From NCBI GenBank assembly GCA_044507525.1, contig JBIQJM010000036.1:1-26522 (forward strand): a stretch of 26,522 nt of DNA, given 5' to 3'. Below are positions 1-8,430 of the stretch, one piece after another. Source of the stretch: Zeimonas sp044507525 (lineage in GTDB: Bacteria > Pseudomonadota > Gammaproteobacteria > Burkholderiales > Burkholderiaceae_E). A program made the position numbers and the translations under genes. Under the pieces are notes generated by a model, which saw only the letters and a program-made list of their open reading frames with translations, ran no database searches and was not told the origin of the DNA. Position 1 is the stretch's first letter; every line of letters starts with the position of its first letter.

Positions 1-475
1 GGTCCGCCTTGTCGATCGGCTTGTTCACGTACAGATGGAACGGCACGCCGTCGCCCGTGCGGGCGAGGTATTCGACGTTCATCTTCTCGTTGTGCAGCTT
101 GTTCAGGTACGCCCAGGCGCCGCTCTTGCGTTGCTCCTGGATCGTCTGCGTGGCGAGCTTCAGCGCCTCGGCTTCGGGCATCAGGTTCGTGTAGAACGCG
201 CTCGTCACGTTCGCGATGTCGACGACCCCCGACTTGACGGCATTGCCGACCTCGAACGGCGGCATCGCCTTCGGCCCGCCGATGTACTGGATCTGGATGA
301 CGCCCTTGCCGTCGGCGTTGACCTTCGCGATGAAGTCCTCGAACGGCTTGGCGAACGCGGTTCCTTCCTGGAACGCGTTCACGCCGCGCAGGGTGATCTG
401 CTGCGCCCAGGCCGAAGTGCCTGCGCATAGCGCGAGCGCTCCGGCGAGCGCACGAAGTGTCCATCGGCGATGCAT
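1..475 (-). CDS. TRAP transporter substrate-binding protein, DctP family (partial, 3' end outside window)
   Basis: The first 158 codons of a periplasmic solute-binding protein for a tripartite ATP-independent (TRAP) transporter, which captures a carboxylate-type substrate and delivers it to a membrane permease pair. The protein begins MHRRWTLRALAGALALCAG with a Sec signal peptide cleaved near SAWA-QQI. The mature part has the family's early pattern: a first strand (ITLRGVNAFQEGTAF), then IQYIGGPKAMPPFEVGNAVKSG and VVDIANVTSAFY, where DctP proteins shape the ligand pocket. The start is ATG at 475 with a strong AGGAGG-type ribosome site just upstream (about 482-489). It is transcribed divergently from the RND efflux operon across about 90 bases. 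The substrate cannot be told from this fragment, and the permease genes would lie outside the window. Family assignment is fairly firm; symbol withheld. Confidence 0.85.
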   Translation of the reverse strand, partial: MHRRWTLRALAGALALCAGTSAWAQQITLRGVNAFQEGTAFAKPFEDFIAKVNADGKGVIQIQYIGGPKAMPPFEVGNAVKSGVVDIANVTSAFYTNLMPEAEALKLATQTIQEQRKSGAWAYLNKLHNEKMNVEYLARTGDGVPFHLYVNKPIDKAD

Positions 476-532
476 CGTCCCCCCTCCTCGTCTCGTGCCG
501 TTCGAATGGCGCAGAGTATATCGGCTGCGCGC

Positions 533-538
533 TACACT
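533..538 (+). promoter_or_regulatory. Possible -10 element (TACACT) for the RND efflux operon
   Basis: TACACT lies 28 bases before the efflux operon's ATG at 567, in the short divergent interval shared with the TRAP gene. It resembles the TATACT elements before both nosR genes in this window. No convincing -35 hexamer is seen 16-18 bases upstream, so the call is weak. Confidence 0.3.
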
Positions 539-566
539 GTCGGGTTTCCTTCCGCTTGCGGATCGC

Positions 567-2096
567 ATGACCCACGCGACTCTTCGGCCGGATGCGCCTG
601 GCTCGTCCGCGGCGCGAGCCGCCCGCGGGCCGGTGCCCGGCCGGTTGCGCACGCCTGCACTCCGGCCGCCTCTTGCCTTCGTGCTCGTTCTCGGCCTCGC
701 GCTCTCCGGCTGCGCCATCGTGCCGCCCGACACCCGCACGCCCGCGGTCGCTCCCGCCGGCTGGTCTGCGCCGCTGCCGCACGCCGGGAGCGCGGATGCG
801 CTCGTCGACTGGTGGAGCCGATTCGACGACCCGCTGCTCGTGCAGCTGGTCGATGCCGCGCAGCGCACCCATCCTACGCTCGAGCAGGCGGCGCTGCGCA
901 TCGCCGAGGCGCGCGCCAACGCGCGCATCGCCCGCGCCGCACTGGCGCCCGCGCTCGATGCGAACGCGAGCCTCAGTCGCGGCAACACGCTGCTGATCGC
1001 GGCCGGATCGCCGGCGGCGGCGACGATGACGAGCGGCACGCTCGATGCGCGCTGGGAGCTCGACGTGTTCGGCGCCGCGCGCAACCGCGCGGCCGCTGCC
1101 GACGCCCGCGTCGACGCAAGCGCGCTGCAATGGCACGACGCGCGCGTGAGCCTGGCCGCCGAGGTCGCCGACACCTACGTCGGCCTGCGCGCCTGCGAAG
1201 CGCTCGTCGACATACTCCAGTCGCAGGCCGAGTCGCTCGCGCAGACCGAGGCACTGACCGTGCGCAAGACCGATGCCGGCTTCGAGGCGCCGGCGAACGC
1301 GGCGCTGGCGCGGGCGAACGCCGCCGATGCGCGCGCGCGCGCGACCGCGCAGCGCGCCGACTGCGACGTCGCGCGGGCGCAGCTGGCCGCGCTCACCGCG
1401 ATGCCGCCGGCCGACCTGCGCGACGCGATGGCGGCTTCGCGCGCACGGCTGCCGCAGCCGAGCGCCTTCGACGTCGATGCGGTGCCGGCGCGCGTGCTCG
1501 CGCAGCGCCCCGACCTGATGGCCGCCGAGCGAGCCGCCGCGGCGGCGGCGGCCGAGGCGGCCGGTGCCGAAGCCGATCGGTATCCGAGCCTGACGCTCGC
1601 CGGATCGATCGGGCGTTCGTCGCTGCGGCAGGGCGGACAGACGTTCACCGGGTCGACCTGGTCGATCGTTCCGGCGCTCGTCGCGCCGCTCTTCGATGCG
1701 GGGCGCCGCAGCGCTGCCGCCGAGGCCGCGCGGGTCCGCTTCGGGATCGCGCAGGCCGACTGGCGTGCCCGTGCGCTCGATGCGATCCGCGAGGTCGAGC
1801 AGGCGCTGGTGCGCCTCGACTCGGCCGACCGACGCCTGGACGACGCGCGCACCGCGGAGCAGGGCTATCGACAGTTCCTCGAGGCGGCGACGACGCAATG
1901 GGAGGTGGGCGCGATCAGCCTGCTCGACCTCGAGCAGGCGCGCCGCAACGCGCAGAACGCCAGCGCCGCGCTGCTGCAGACGCAGCGCGAGCGCGTCGGC
2001 GCCTGGCTCGCCCTGTACAAGGCGGTCGGCGGCGGCTGGCAGCCCGGGCAGCCCGCGCCGACGGCCTCGGTCCCTTCTTCCCTCTCCGAGCGATAG
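567..2096 (+). CDS. RND efflux outer-membrane factor, NodT/OprM-type lipoprotein
   Basis: Outer-membrane channel of a tripartite RND pump, expected to form a trimeric TolC-like tunnel. It has 509 codons from ATG 567, in the usual 460-510 range for the family. A hydrophobic segment, PPLAFVLVLGLALSGC, ends in a lipobox with the lipidated cysteine at residue 49, followed by the typical NodT opening (VPPDTRTPAVAPAGW, then WWSRFDDPLLVQLVDAA). Two outer membrane efflux protein repeats follow, rich in long alanine-heavy helices, with RPDLMAAERAAAAA, the strand YPSLTLAGSIG and the late motif ISLLDLEQARRNAQNA. The region before the signal is long and basic, so the real start may be GTG 633, which would give a more normal signal peptide. 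It is first in an operon with the adaptor and pump; the adaptor starts 7 bases after its stop. Substrate unknown. Confidence 0.9.
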   Translation: MTHATLRPDAPGSSAARAARGPVPGRLRTPALRPPLAFVLVLGLALSGCAIVPPDTRTPAVAPAGWSAPLPHAGSADALVDWWSRFDDPLLVQLVDAAQRTHPTLEQAALRIAEARANARIARAALAPALDANASLSRGNTLLIAAGSPAAATMTSGTLDARWELDVFGAARNRAAAADARVDASALQWHDARVSLAAEVADTYVGLRACEALVDILQSQAESLAQTEALTVRKTDAGFEAPANAALARANAADARARATAQRADCDVARAQLAALTAMPPADLRDAMAASRARLPQPSAFDVDAVPARVLAQRPDLMAAERAAAAAAAEAAGAEADRYPSLTLAGSIGRSSLRQGGQTFTGSTWSIVPALVAPLFDAGRRSAAAEAARVRFGIAQADWRARALDAIREVEQALVRLDSADRRLDDARTAEQGYRQFLEAATTQWEVGAISLLDLEQARRNAQNASAALLQTQRERVGAWLALYKAVGGGWQPGQPAPTASVPSSLSER

Positions 2097-2103
2097 CACG
2101 CCG

Positions 2104-3252
2104 ATGCCGAGAATGCAGATCGCACGTTTCCTGTTCGCGCTGCTCGCGGCGCTCGCCATCGTCGTCGGCGCCGTCGCCTGGCGCACGTCGGCAGGCGACG
2201 GCGATCCGCCGATCGAGGCGGGCAGGGGGCGCGCGGACGAGGCGCCGCAGTCGGCCGGCGCGCGCCCGGCGCTGACGGTGACGGTCACGACGCCGCGCAG
2301 CGAGTCGTGGCCGATCGAACTCTCCGCCAACGGCACGATCGCGGCGTGGCAGGAAGTCGTCGTGGGCAGCGAGGTCAACGGGCTGCGGCTGGCCGAGGTC
2401 GCCGTCAACGTCGGCGATCGCGTCAAGCGCGGCCAGTTGCTCGCGCGCCTGTCCGACGAGACCGTGCAGGCCGACCGTGCGCAGATCCGCGCGGCTCTGG
2501 CCGAAGCCGAAGCGACGCTGGCCGACGCGAACGCCAACGCGGAACGCGCACGCAAGCTCGAGAAGAGCGGCGCGATCAGCGCGCAGCAGATCGAGCAGTA
2601 CCTGACGGCGGCGCAGACGGCCCGCGCACGCGTGCAGGCGCAGCGCGCGCGGCTGCAGGCCGAGGAGGTGCGCCTGGGCAACACGCGCATCGTCGCCCCC
2701 GACGACGGCGTGATCTCGTCGCGCAGCGCGACGATGGGCTCGATCGTGCAGCCCGGCACCGAGCTGTTCCGGCTGATCCGCGGCGGACGCCTCGAGTGGC
2801 GCGCCGAGCTCCCGGCGGCCGACCTGGCACGCGTGCGGCCCGCGCAGCGCGCCCGCGTGCACGCGGCCGAAGGCACGACGATCGAAGGGCGCGTGCGCGT
2901 CGTCGCGCCGACGGTGGACCCGCAGACGCGGATGGGCATCGTCTACGTCGACCTGCCGGTACCCAGCCCGGCGCGCGCCGGCGTGTTCGCGCGCGGCGAG
3001 CTCGAGCTCGGGCATTCGCCGGCGCGCAGCGTCCCGCAATCGGCGCTGGCGCTGCGCGAAGGCTTCGCCTACGTGTTCCGCGTCGACGACGACGGGAAGG
3101 TGATGCAGACGAAGGTCTCGCTCGGCCGGCGCCTGGGCGACCGCGTGGAGATCGTCGAAGGGCTCGCCGACGACGCGCGCGTCGTCGGCTCCGGCGTCGG
3201 CTTCCTCGCCGACGGCGACGTCGTTCGCGTCGTGCCGAACGCTGCGCGATGA
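2104..3252 (+). CDS. RND efflux periplasmic adaptor (membrane fusion protein)
   Basis: Membrane fusion protein of 382 residues that bridges the inner-membrane pump and the outer-membrane channel. An N-terminal anchor (residues about 5-22, IARFLFALLAALAIVVGAVAW) is followed by a lipoyl-like half (VVGSEVNGLRLAEVAVNVG, then GDRVKRGQLLARL). A coiled-coil hairpin covers roughly residues 120-195 and is full of Ala, Gln, Arg and Glu. The second lipoyl half reads TRIVAPDDGVISSRSATMG, and beta-barrel and membrane-proximal domains follow (QTRMGIVYVDLP; VPQSALALREG). A second in-frame ATG at 2113 is also possible. The stop overlaps the pump's ATG (ATGA at 3249-3252), which implies translational coupling. 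The order outer-membrane factor, adaptor, pump within one operon supports a complete self-contained pump. Confidence 0.9.
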   Translation: MPRMQIARFLFALLAALAIVVGAVAWRTSAGDGDPPIEAGRGRADEAPQSAGARPALTVTVTTPRSESWPIELSANGTIAAWQEVVVGSEVNGLRLAEVAVNVGDRVKRGQLLARLSDETVQADRAQIRAALAEAEATLADANANAERARKLEKSGAISAQQIEQYLTAAQTARARVQAQRARLQAEEVRLGNTRIVAPDDGVISSRSATMGSIVQPGTELFRLIRGGRLEWRAELPAADLARVRPAQRARVHAAEGTTIEGRVRVVAPTVDPQTRMGIVYVDLPVPSPARAGVFARGELELGHSPARSVPQSALALREGFAYVFRVDDDGKVMQTKVSLGRRLGDRVEIVEGLADDARVVGSGVGFLADGDVVRVVPNAAR

Positions 3253-6200
3253 GCTTCAACGTCTCTTCATGGTCGATCCGCAACCCGACGCCGTCGGTGT
3301 TGCTCTTCGTGCTGCTCACCGTCGCGGGGCTGCTGTCCTTCCATTCGATGAAGGTGCAGAACTTCCCCGACATCGACCTGCCCACGGTGATCGTGCTCGC
3401 GCAGCTGCCGGGGGCGAGCCCCGGCCAGCTCGAGACCGAGGTGGCGCGCCGGATCGAGAACTCGGTCGCGACGGTGCAGGGCGTCAAGCACATCTACACG
3501 AAGCTGCAGGACGGTGCGGCGACGATCACCGTCGAATTCCGGCTCGAGAAGCCGACGCAGGAGGCGGTCGACGACGTGCGTGCGGCGGTGTCGCGCGTGC
3601 GCAGCGACCTGCCCGCCGACCTGCGCGATCCGGTCATCACGCGGATGGACCTGGCGGGGCTGCCGATCCTCACCTACACCGTCGCATCGACGCGCATGGA
3701 CGACGAGGCGCTGTCCTGGTTCGTCGACAACACGGTGAGCAAGGCGATGCTGTCGGTGCCGGGCGTCGGCGCGGTCGCGCGCGTCGGCGGCGTCACGCGC
3801 GAGATCGCCGTCGACATCGATCCGCAGCGCCTGCTCTCGATCGGCGCCACCGCGGCCGACGTCTCGCGACAGCTGCAACGCATCCAGCAGGACACGCCGG
3901 GCGGACGCACCGACGTCGGCGGCGCCGAGCAGTCGGTGCGCACGATCGGGACGGTGCGCTCGGCCGAAGAGCTCGCGCGCATGTCGATCACGCTGCCGGA
4001 CGGACGCGGCGTTCGGCTGTCGGACATCGCGACGGTGCACGACACGGTCGCGGAGCGCCGTACGGTGGCGCTGCTGGACGGCAAGCCCGTGGTCGGCTTC
4101 GAGATCAGCCGCAGCCGGGGCGCCGGCGAGATCGAGGTCGCCGAAGGCGTGCGCGCGCGGCTCGACGAACTCCGGGCCGAACGTCCGGACCTGCGCATCG
4201 AGGAAGCCTTCAATTTCGTCGACCCGGTGCAGGAGAACTACGACGGATCGCTGCGCCTGCTCTACGAAGGCGCGCTGCTCGCGGTGATCGTCGTCTGGTT
4301 CTTCCTGCGCGACTGGCGGGCGACGATGGTCGCGGCCACGGCGCTGCCGCTGTCGATCATTCCCGCCTTCGCGGGCATGTACCTGTTCGGCTTCACGATC
4401 AACGTCGTGACGCTGCTGTCGCTGTCGCTGGTCGTCGGCATCCTCGTCGACGACGCGATCGTCGAGATCGAGAACATCATGCGCCACCTGCGCAGCGGCA
4501 AGACGCCGTATCGCGCGGCGATGGAGGCGGCCGAGGAAATCGGGCTGGCGGTGATCGCGACCACCTTCACGCTGATCGCCGTCTTCCTGCCGACGGCGTT
4601 CATGAGCGGCGTCGCCGGGAAGTTCTTCGTGCAGTTCGGCTGGACCGCGTCGCTCGCTGTCTTCGCCTCGCTCGTCGTCGCGCGGATGCTCACGCCGATG
4701 ATGTCCGCCTACCTGCTCCGGCCCGACACGCCGCGCGAGGACGGGCGCGTGATGCGCGCCTACCTGGCGGCGGCGCGCTGGTGCCTGCGCCACCGCGTGG
4801 CGACGACGCTCGCGGCGGCCGTGTTCTTCGTCGGATCGCTGATGCTGGTGCCGCTGTTGCCGACCGGCTTCATGCCGCCGGACGACCTCTCGCAGACGCA
4901 GGTGCACGTGGAGCTGCCGCCCGGCAGCACCTTCGAGCGCACCTTCGCCGCCGCCGAGCATGCGCGCGAGCTCGTGCAGCGCAATCCGCACGTCGTCCGC
5001 GTCTACACGGCGGTGGGCGGCGGCTCGGCCGGCGCCGATCCCTTCGTTCCGCGCGGCGTCCCGGAGGTGCGCAAGGCGACGCTGACGATCAACCTGACGC
5101 CGCGCGCGGAGCGCGGCGGGGTGAGCAAGCAGGCGATCGAGGACGAGTTGCGTCGGGCGCTCGAGGCGTTGCCGGGCGCGCGCGTCGAGGTCGGCCTCGG
5201 CGGCTCGAGCGAGAAGTACATCCTCGTTCTCGCCGGAGAGGACGGCGAGGCGCTCGCGCGGCACGCCGCCATCGTCGGTCGCGAGCTGCGCACGCTGCCC
5301 GGGATCGGCAACGTGACCTCGACGGCGAGCCTGGTCCGCCCCGAGCTGATCGTGCGCCCCGACTTCGCGCGCGCCGCCGATCTCGGCGTCACGTCGGCGG
5401 CGATCGGCGACACGCTGCGCATCGCCACGGCCGGCGACTACGACCAGGGGCTCGCGAAACTGAACCTCGCGCAGCGCCAGGTCCCGATCGTCGTGCGCCT
5501 CGCGCCCGAGGCGCGCGAGGACCTGGCGCTCGTCTCGCAGTTGCAGGTGCCCGGAGCCAACGGGCCGGTGCCGCTCGCCAACGTCGCCGACGTGTCGATC
5601 GGCAGCGGCCCGGCCGAGATCGACCGCTACGACCGTCTTCGCAACGTGAACTTCCGCATCGAGCTGAACGGCCAGCCGCTGGGCGACATCGAGCGCAAGG
5701 CGCTCGCGCTGCCGAGCCTGCAGAAGCTGCCGCCGGGCATCATCCAGCGCACGGTCGGCGACGCCGAGGCGATGGCCGAGCTCGGCGAGAGCTTTGCGCT
5801 GGCGATGCTCACCGGCGTGCTGTGCATCTACGTCGTTCTCGTTCTGCTGTTCCGCGACTTCGTGCAGCCGGTCACGATCCTCGTCGCGCTCGTGCTGTCG
5901 GTGCCGGGCGCGTTCCTCGCGCTGTTCCTCGGCGGCTTCGCGATCTCGATGCCGTCGATGATCGGGATGATCATGCTGATGGGGATCGCGACGAAGAACT
6001 CGATCCTGCTCGTCGAGTACGCGATCATGGCGCGGCGCGACCGCGGGCTGACCCGCATGGAAGCCTTGCTCGACGCCTGCCACAAGCGCGCGCGTCCGAT
6101 CGTGATGACGACGGTGGCGATGGGCGCCGGCATGACGCCGATCGCGATCGGCCTCGGCGTCGACCCGAGCTTCCGTTCGCCGATGGCGATCGTGGTCATC

Positions 6201-6344
6201 GGCGGGTTGATCACGTCGACTTTCCTGAGCCTGCTGGTGGTGCCGGTGGTGTTCACCTACGTCGACGACGTCGTGCAGGCGCTGCGTCGACTGCGCGGGT
6301 CGCCGCCGCAGGAGGTGTCGTCGGAGGGACGATCGCAGGCTTGA
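3249..6344 (+). CDS. RND efflux pump, inner-membrane permease (AcrB/HAE-type)
   Basis: Proton-driven inner-membrane transporter of 1031 residues, the normal length for AcrB-type RND pumps. It opens MSFNVSSWSIRNPTPSVLLF (first transmembrane helix) followed by the porter start NFPDIDLPTVIV. The proton-relay aspartate pair is seen in LVVGILVDDAIVEIENIMRH (D401 and D402), and the matching second-half helix carries GIATKNSILLVEYAI with its lysine. The two halves each have a large periplasmic loop plus five further membrane helices, consistent with the family's internal duplication. The late motif TPIAIGLGVDP is typical. The overlap with the adaptor stop fixes the start. Substrate class (drug, solvent, metal) cannot be decided: no clear heavy-metal signature is seen, and hydrophobic or amphiphilic drugs are most likely. 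Confidence 0.92.
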   Translation: MSFNVSSWSIRNPTPSVLLFVLLTVAGLLSFHSMKVQNFPDIDLPTVIVLAQLPGASPGQLETEVARRIENSVATVQGVKHIYTKLQDGAATITVEFRLEKPTQEAVDDVRAAVSRVRSDLPADLRDPVITRMDLAGLPILTYTVASTRMDDEALSWFVDNTVSKAMLSVPGVGAVARVGGVTREIAVDIDPQRLLSIGATAADVSRQLQRIQQDTPGGRTDVGGAEQSVRTIGTVRSAEELARMSITLPDGRGVRLSDIATVHDTVAERRTVALLDGKPVVGFEISRSRGAGEIEVAEGVRARLDELRAERPDLRIEEAFNFVDPVQENYDGSLRLLYEGALLAVIVVWFFLRDWRATMVAATALPLSIIPAFAGMYLFGFTINVVTLLSLSLVVGILVDDAIVEIENIMRHLRSGKTPYRAAMEAAEEIGLAVIATTFTLIAVFLPTAFMSGVAGKFFVQFGWTASLAVFASLVVARMLTPMMSAYLLRPDTPREDGRVMRAYLAAARWCLRHRVATTLAAAVFFVGSLMLVPLLPTGFMPPDDLSQTQVHVELPPGSTFERTFAAAEHARELVQRNPHVVRVYTAVGGGSAGADPFVPRGVPEVRKATLTINLTPRAERGGVSKQAIEDELRRALEALPGARVEVGLGGSSEKYILVLAGEDGEALARHAAIVGRELRTLPGIGNVTSTASLVRPELIVRPDFARAADLGVTSAAIGDTLRIATAGDYDQGLAKLNLAQRQVPIVVRLAPEAREDLALVSQLQVPGANGPVPLANVADVSIGSGPAEIDRYDRLRNVNFRIELNGQPLGDIERKALALPSLQKLPPGIIQRTVGDAEAMAELGESFALAMLTGVLCIYVVLVLLFRDFVQPVTILVALVLSVPGAFLALFLGGFAISMPSMIGMIMLMGIATKNSILLVEYAIMARRDRGLTRMEALLDACHKRARPIVMTTVAMGAGMTPIAIGLGVDPSFRSPMAIVVIGGLITSTFLSLLVVPVVFTYVDDVVQALRRLRGSPPQEVSSEGRSQA

Positions 6345-6387
6345 CGAGCTTCGTGGGGGCGGGGAAAGTTGCCGGCGCGAAGCCGCA

Positions 6388-6969
6388 TCAGTCGGCTGTC
6401 GGCGTCCGTGCCTGCGTCGGCGCATGCATGTCCCAGCCTTCCTGCTGCGCACGCGAGCGCCACCGTTCGGTGACGCGCTGCATCGCCTGCTCGAGCTCGC
6501 GTTTCTCGCGTGCTTCCTTTTCCTCCTTCGTTTCGGCATCGCCCTGCGCGGACGGCTCCGGCGAGGCCTGCGCGACGGCCGAGTCTCCGCTGGAGCCTTC
6601 GATCCGCGACTCCGGCTGCGCCGGCGGCGTGCGTGCCGGGAACACCGGCGGACGCTGCAGGCCGGCCATGCTGGTCGGCGTCTTCTGCATGCCGGCGCCG
6701 CCCGCTTCGGCGGGTTGCGGCTGCATCGAGGCGCTGTTCGCCGGGGCGGGTGCGGCGCCGCTGCCCGACGGTTCGTCCTGTGCGTGCGCCGTCCCGGCGG
6801 CGAAGGCGAGCGTGAGCGCGAAGACCGGCGCCAACGTCGACGCGAACGCCGACATGCGCACAGACGCGCGCCCGTTTGCGCGCGATCCGGCCCCGGCGTC
6901 GGCAAGGCCAGGGCCAGGACGGGAAGGCGCGGCGTTCGGCATCGACGGATCGTCCCTGTGCATGGTCAT
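6388..6969 (-). CDS. Exported hypothetical protein, Pro/Ala/Gln-rich with charged C-terminal helix (tail of the fdh operon)
   Basis: Not a family I recognise. The 193-codon frame starts at ATG 6969, overlapping the stop of the lipoprotein gene before it (ATGA). An inner ATG at 6855 (residue 39) would begin a cleaner signal peptide, MSAFASTLAPVFALTLAFAA, cut near AHA-QDE, so the mature protein is probably about 130 residues. After the signal comes a disordered stretch rich in Pro, Ala, Gln and Ser (QPQPAEAGGAGMQKTP; FPARTPPAQPESR), then a strongly charged segment likely to form a helix (ETKEEKEAREKRELEQAMQR) and WRSRAQQEGWDMHAP. It contains no cysteine in the mature part and no catalytic motif. 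It converges on the RND pump gene with 43 bases between stops and appears to be the last gene of the formate dehydrogenase operon. Signal prediction is good; function unknown. Confidence 0.7.
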   Translation of the reverse strand: MTMHRDDPSMPNAAPSRPGPGLADAGAGSRANGRASVRMSAFASTLAPVFALTLAFAAGTAHAQDEPSGSGAAPAPANSASMQPQPAEAGGAGMQKTPTSMAGLQRPPVFPARTPPAQPESRIEGSSGDSAVAQASPEPSAQGDAETKEEKEAREKRELEQAMQRVTERWRSRAQQEGWDMHAPTQARTPTAD

Positions 6970-7313
6970 TGCTGCTCGGCGGACTTCCTGCCGGCGCCGG
7001 CGACCGAGGACTGGCCGTCCTGCGAGCCGCTGAGTTCGGCGCCGCCGACGTTGCCGCCGCCACCCTTCGGAATGCCGGGCGTGCCCTGGTCGTTGCCCTG
7101 CGCCGTGAACTCGCCGGCCGCGGCCATCACTTCGCCGCTCGTTCCGCCACCGGCAGTCACCTGCCCGGGGAATCCGGTGGGGATCACGTCGACCGCGCTC
7201 GCTTCGGGCGCGGTGGAGGCGGGCCTGTGGCAGGCGGCGAGCGAGGCAAGCGACAGCGCTGCGGCGACGGCGAGCACGGCGTGCCTGGAAGTCGTCCCTT
7301 TGCACGCCTTCAT
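6966..7313 (-). CDS. Small glycine-rich lipoprotein of unknown function (fdh operon)
   Basis: A 115-residue protein that I do not recognise. It starts at ATG 7313, overlapping the cytochrome b stop (ATGA), and ends overlapping the next gene's ATG, so it sits inside a translationally coupled chain. The N-terminus MKACKGTTSRHAVLAVAAAL runs into SLASLAAC, a lipobox with the lipid-bearing cysteine at residue 28. The rest is low in hydrophobic content and rich in Gly, Ala, Ser and Gln (VTAGGGTSGEVMAAAGEF; IPKGGGGNVGGAELSGSQ), probably flexible. The +2 residue after Cys28 is Arg rather than Asp, so sorting to the outer membrane is plausible. Co-transcription with formate dehydrogenase suggests an accessory role, but nothing in the sequence shows one. 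Confidence 0.75.
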   Translation of the reverse strand: MKACKGTTSRHAVLAVAAALSLASLAACHRPASTAPEASAVDVIPTGFPGQVTAGGGTSGEVMAAAGEFTAQGNDQGTPGIPKGGGGNVGGAELSGSQDGQSSVAGAGRKSAEQQ

Positions 7314-8416
7314 CGCGAAGCTCCAGCCGGCCGCCCGCGCGGCGTGATCGGCGCGGCGCCGGGCGCCGAGCGGGGATCGCCGAGCGGCGGCGTTCCGGGA
7401 TCGCCCCGTACGAGCTCGTCGTGCCACAGCTCGTGGTGTGCGCGGGCCCAGTTGCGATCGACCGTTCCGTGCGCCATCGCGTGCCAGGCGCCGGGGCTGC
7501 CGATCGTGCCCAGGTAGATGTGGCCGAGCGAGACGCCGATGTACAGCGTCGCCCCCGCGATGTGCAGGTAGTCGGCCCACTGCAGCACGTAGCGGCCGAA
7601 TCCGGTGACGCTGCCGACTTCGCCGAAATAAGGGAAGTTAAGCACCAGCCCGGTGACCGCCATCAGCAGCCCGATTCCCGTGACGATCCCCCAGAACCAC
7701 AGCTTCTCTCCGGCGTTGAAGTAGCCGGATGGAATGTGTTCGTGCGAGAACATGCCGCCGAGCTTGCGCAGCCACGTACCGTCGGCGGCGACGAAACGGT
7801 TGTGCCGCACGAAGGTGTAGAACATCAGCAGCGACAGCAGCACGAACAGCGGCCCGCCGAAGTTGTGGACGTACTTCGAGGCCAGCGCCACCGCTCCGAA
7901 GGCGTCGTGCCCGATCAGCGGCAGCAGCGTCTTCTTGCCGTACAGGAGCAGCAGCCCGGTGAGCGCGAGCAGCACGAAGACGATCGCCGTCGACCAGTGC
8001 ACGAAACGCTGCCATCCGGAGAAGCGCAGCACGCGTTCGCCCGATTCCGGCGGCGAAGGAAGAGGCCCCTTGACGGCGTAGTACCAGAGGATCGCGCCGA
8101 GCACCGCCAGCATCAGGCCCGCCGCGGTCGCCGCGATCGGACCGTTGCGCAGCAGGCGCCACGTGTTGCCGCCGCGCTGCAGGATGACGCTCTGCTCGGT
8201 CATGTTCCCGGGCGGGACGATGTAGTGCCGGTCGAAATGGTGGATGCCCGATTCCGGCGAGGTGAATCCGGGCTCGTCGAGCCCCTTCTCGAGCTGGCGG
8301 ATGGTCTGCTCCTCGGCGTAGGCGGGCGCCGCCGATTCGTGCGGAACCGCGGCACGCGCGTCGGGCGGCAGCAGCGTCGCAAGGAAGAGGAGCAGCAGCG
8401 AGACGACGGCGTGCAT
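7310..8416 (-). CDS. fdhC: Formate dehydrogenase gamma subunit, cytochrome b
   Basis: Di-heme cytochrome b that takes electrons from the periplasmic FdhAB and reduces membrane quinone. It has 368 residues from ATG 8416, with GGAGG ending 7 bases before the start. A cleavable signal (MHAVVSLLLLFLATLLPPDA) is followed by a periplasmic domain of about 70 residues ending TWRLLRNGP, common in this proteobacterial FDH gamma type and absent from short E. coli FdnI. Membrane helices then cover about 96-114, 141-160, 186-204, 241-262 and 282-303. Likely heme-axial histidines are H140 (FVHWSTA), H184 (YVHNFGG), H285 (YLHIAG) and H299 (LGHIYLGTIG). The tail beyond residue 340 is Pro/Gly-rich. It follows the small lipoprotein gene by 14 bases and overlaps the next gene. 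Related names in use are FdoI and FdnI; fdhC is used here in the Wolinella sense. Confidence 0.93.
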   Translation of the reverse strand: MHAVVSLLLLFLATLLPPDARAAVPHESAAPAYAEEQTIRQLEKGLDEPGFTSPESGIHHFDRHYIVPPGNMTEQSVILQRGGNTWRLLRNGPIAATAAGLMLAVLGAILWYYAVKGPLPSPPESGERVLRFSGWQRFVHWSTAIVFVLLALTGLLLLYGKKTLLPLIGHDAFGAVALASKYVHNFGGPLFVLLSLLMFYTFVRHNRFVAADGTWLRKLGGMFSHEHIPSGYFNAGEKLWFWGIVTGIGLLMAVTGLVLNFPYFGEVGSVTGFGRYVLQWADYLHIAGATLYIGVSLGHIYLGTIGSPGAWHAMAHGTVDRNWARAHHELWHDELVRGDPGTPPLGDPRSAPGAAPITPRGRPAGASR

Positions 8417-8430
8417 CGGCGGACCTCCGG

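Noticed and set aside
6345..6387. Terminator between the RND pump and the fdh operon tail
   Set aside because: Only a six-pair GCTTCG/CGAAGC match with a 24-base loop and no T-run was seen, too weak to call.
3267..6905. Very long minus-strand open frame (1212 codons) opposite the RND pump gene
   Set aside because: It is a shadow produced by high-GC codon bias. The translation is an Arg/His/Asp-rich string with no domain, while the plus strand encodes a full AcrB-type pump.
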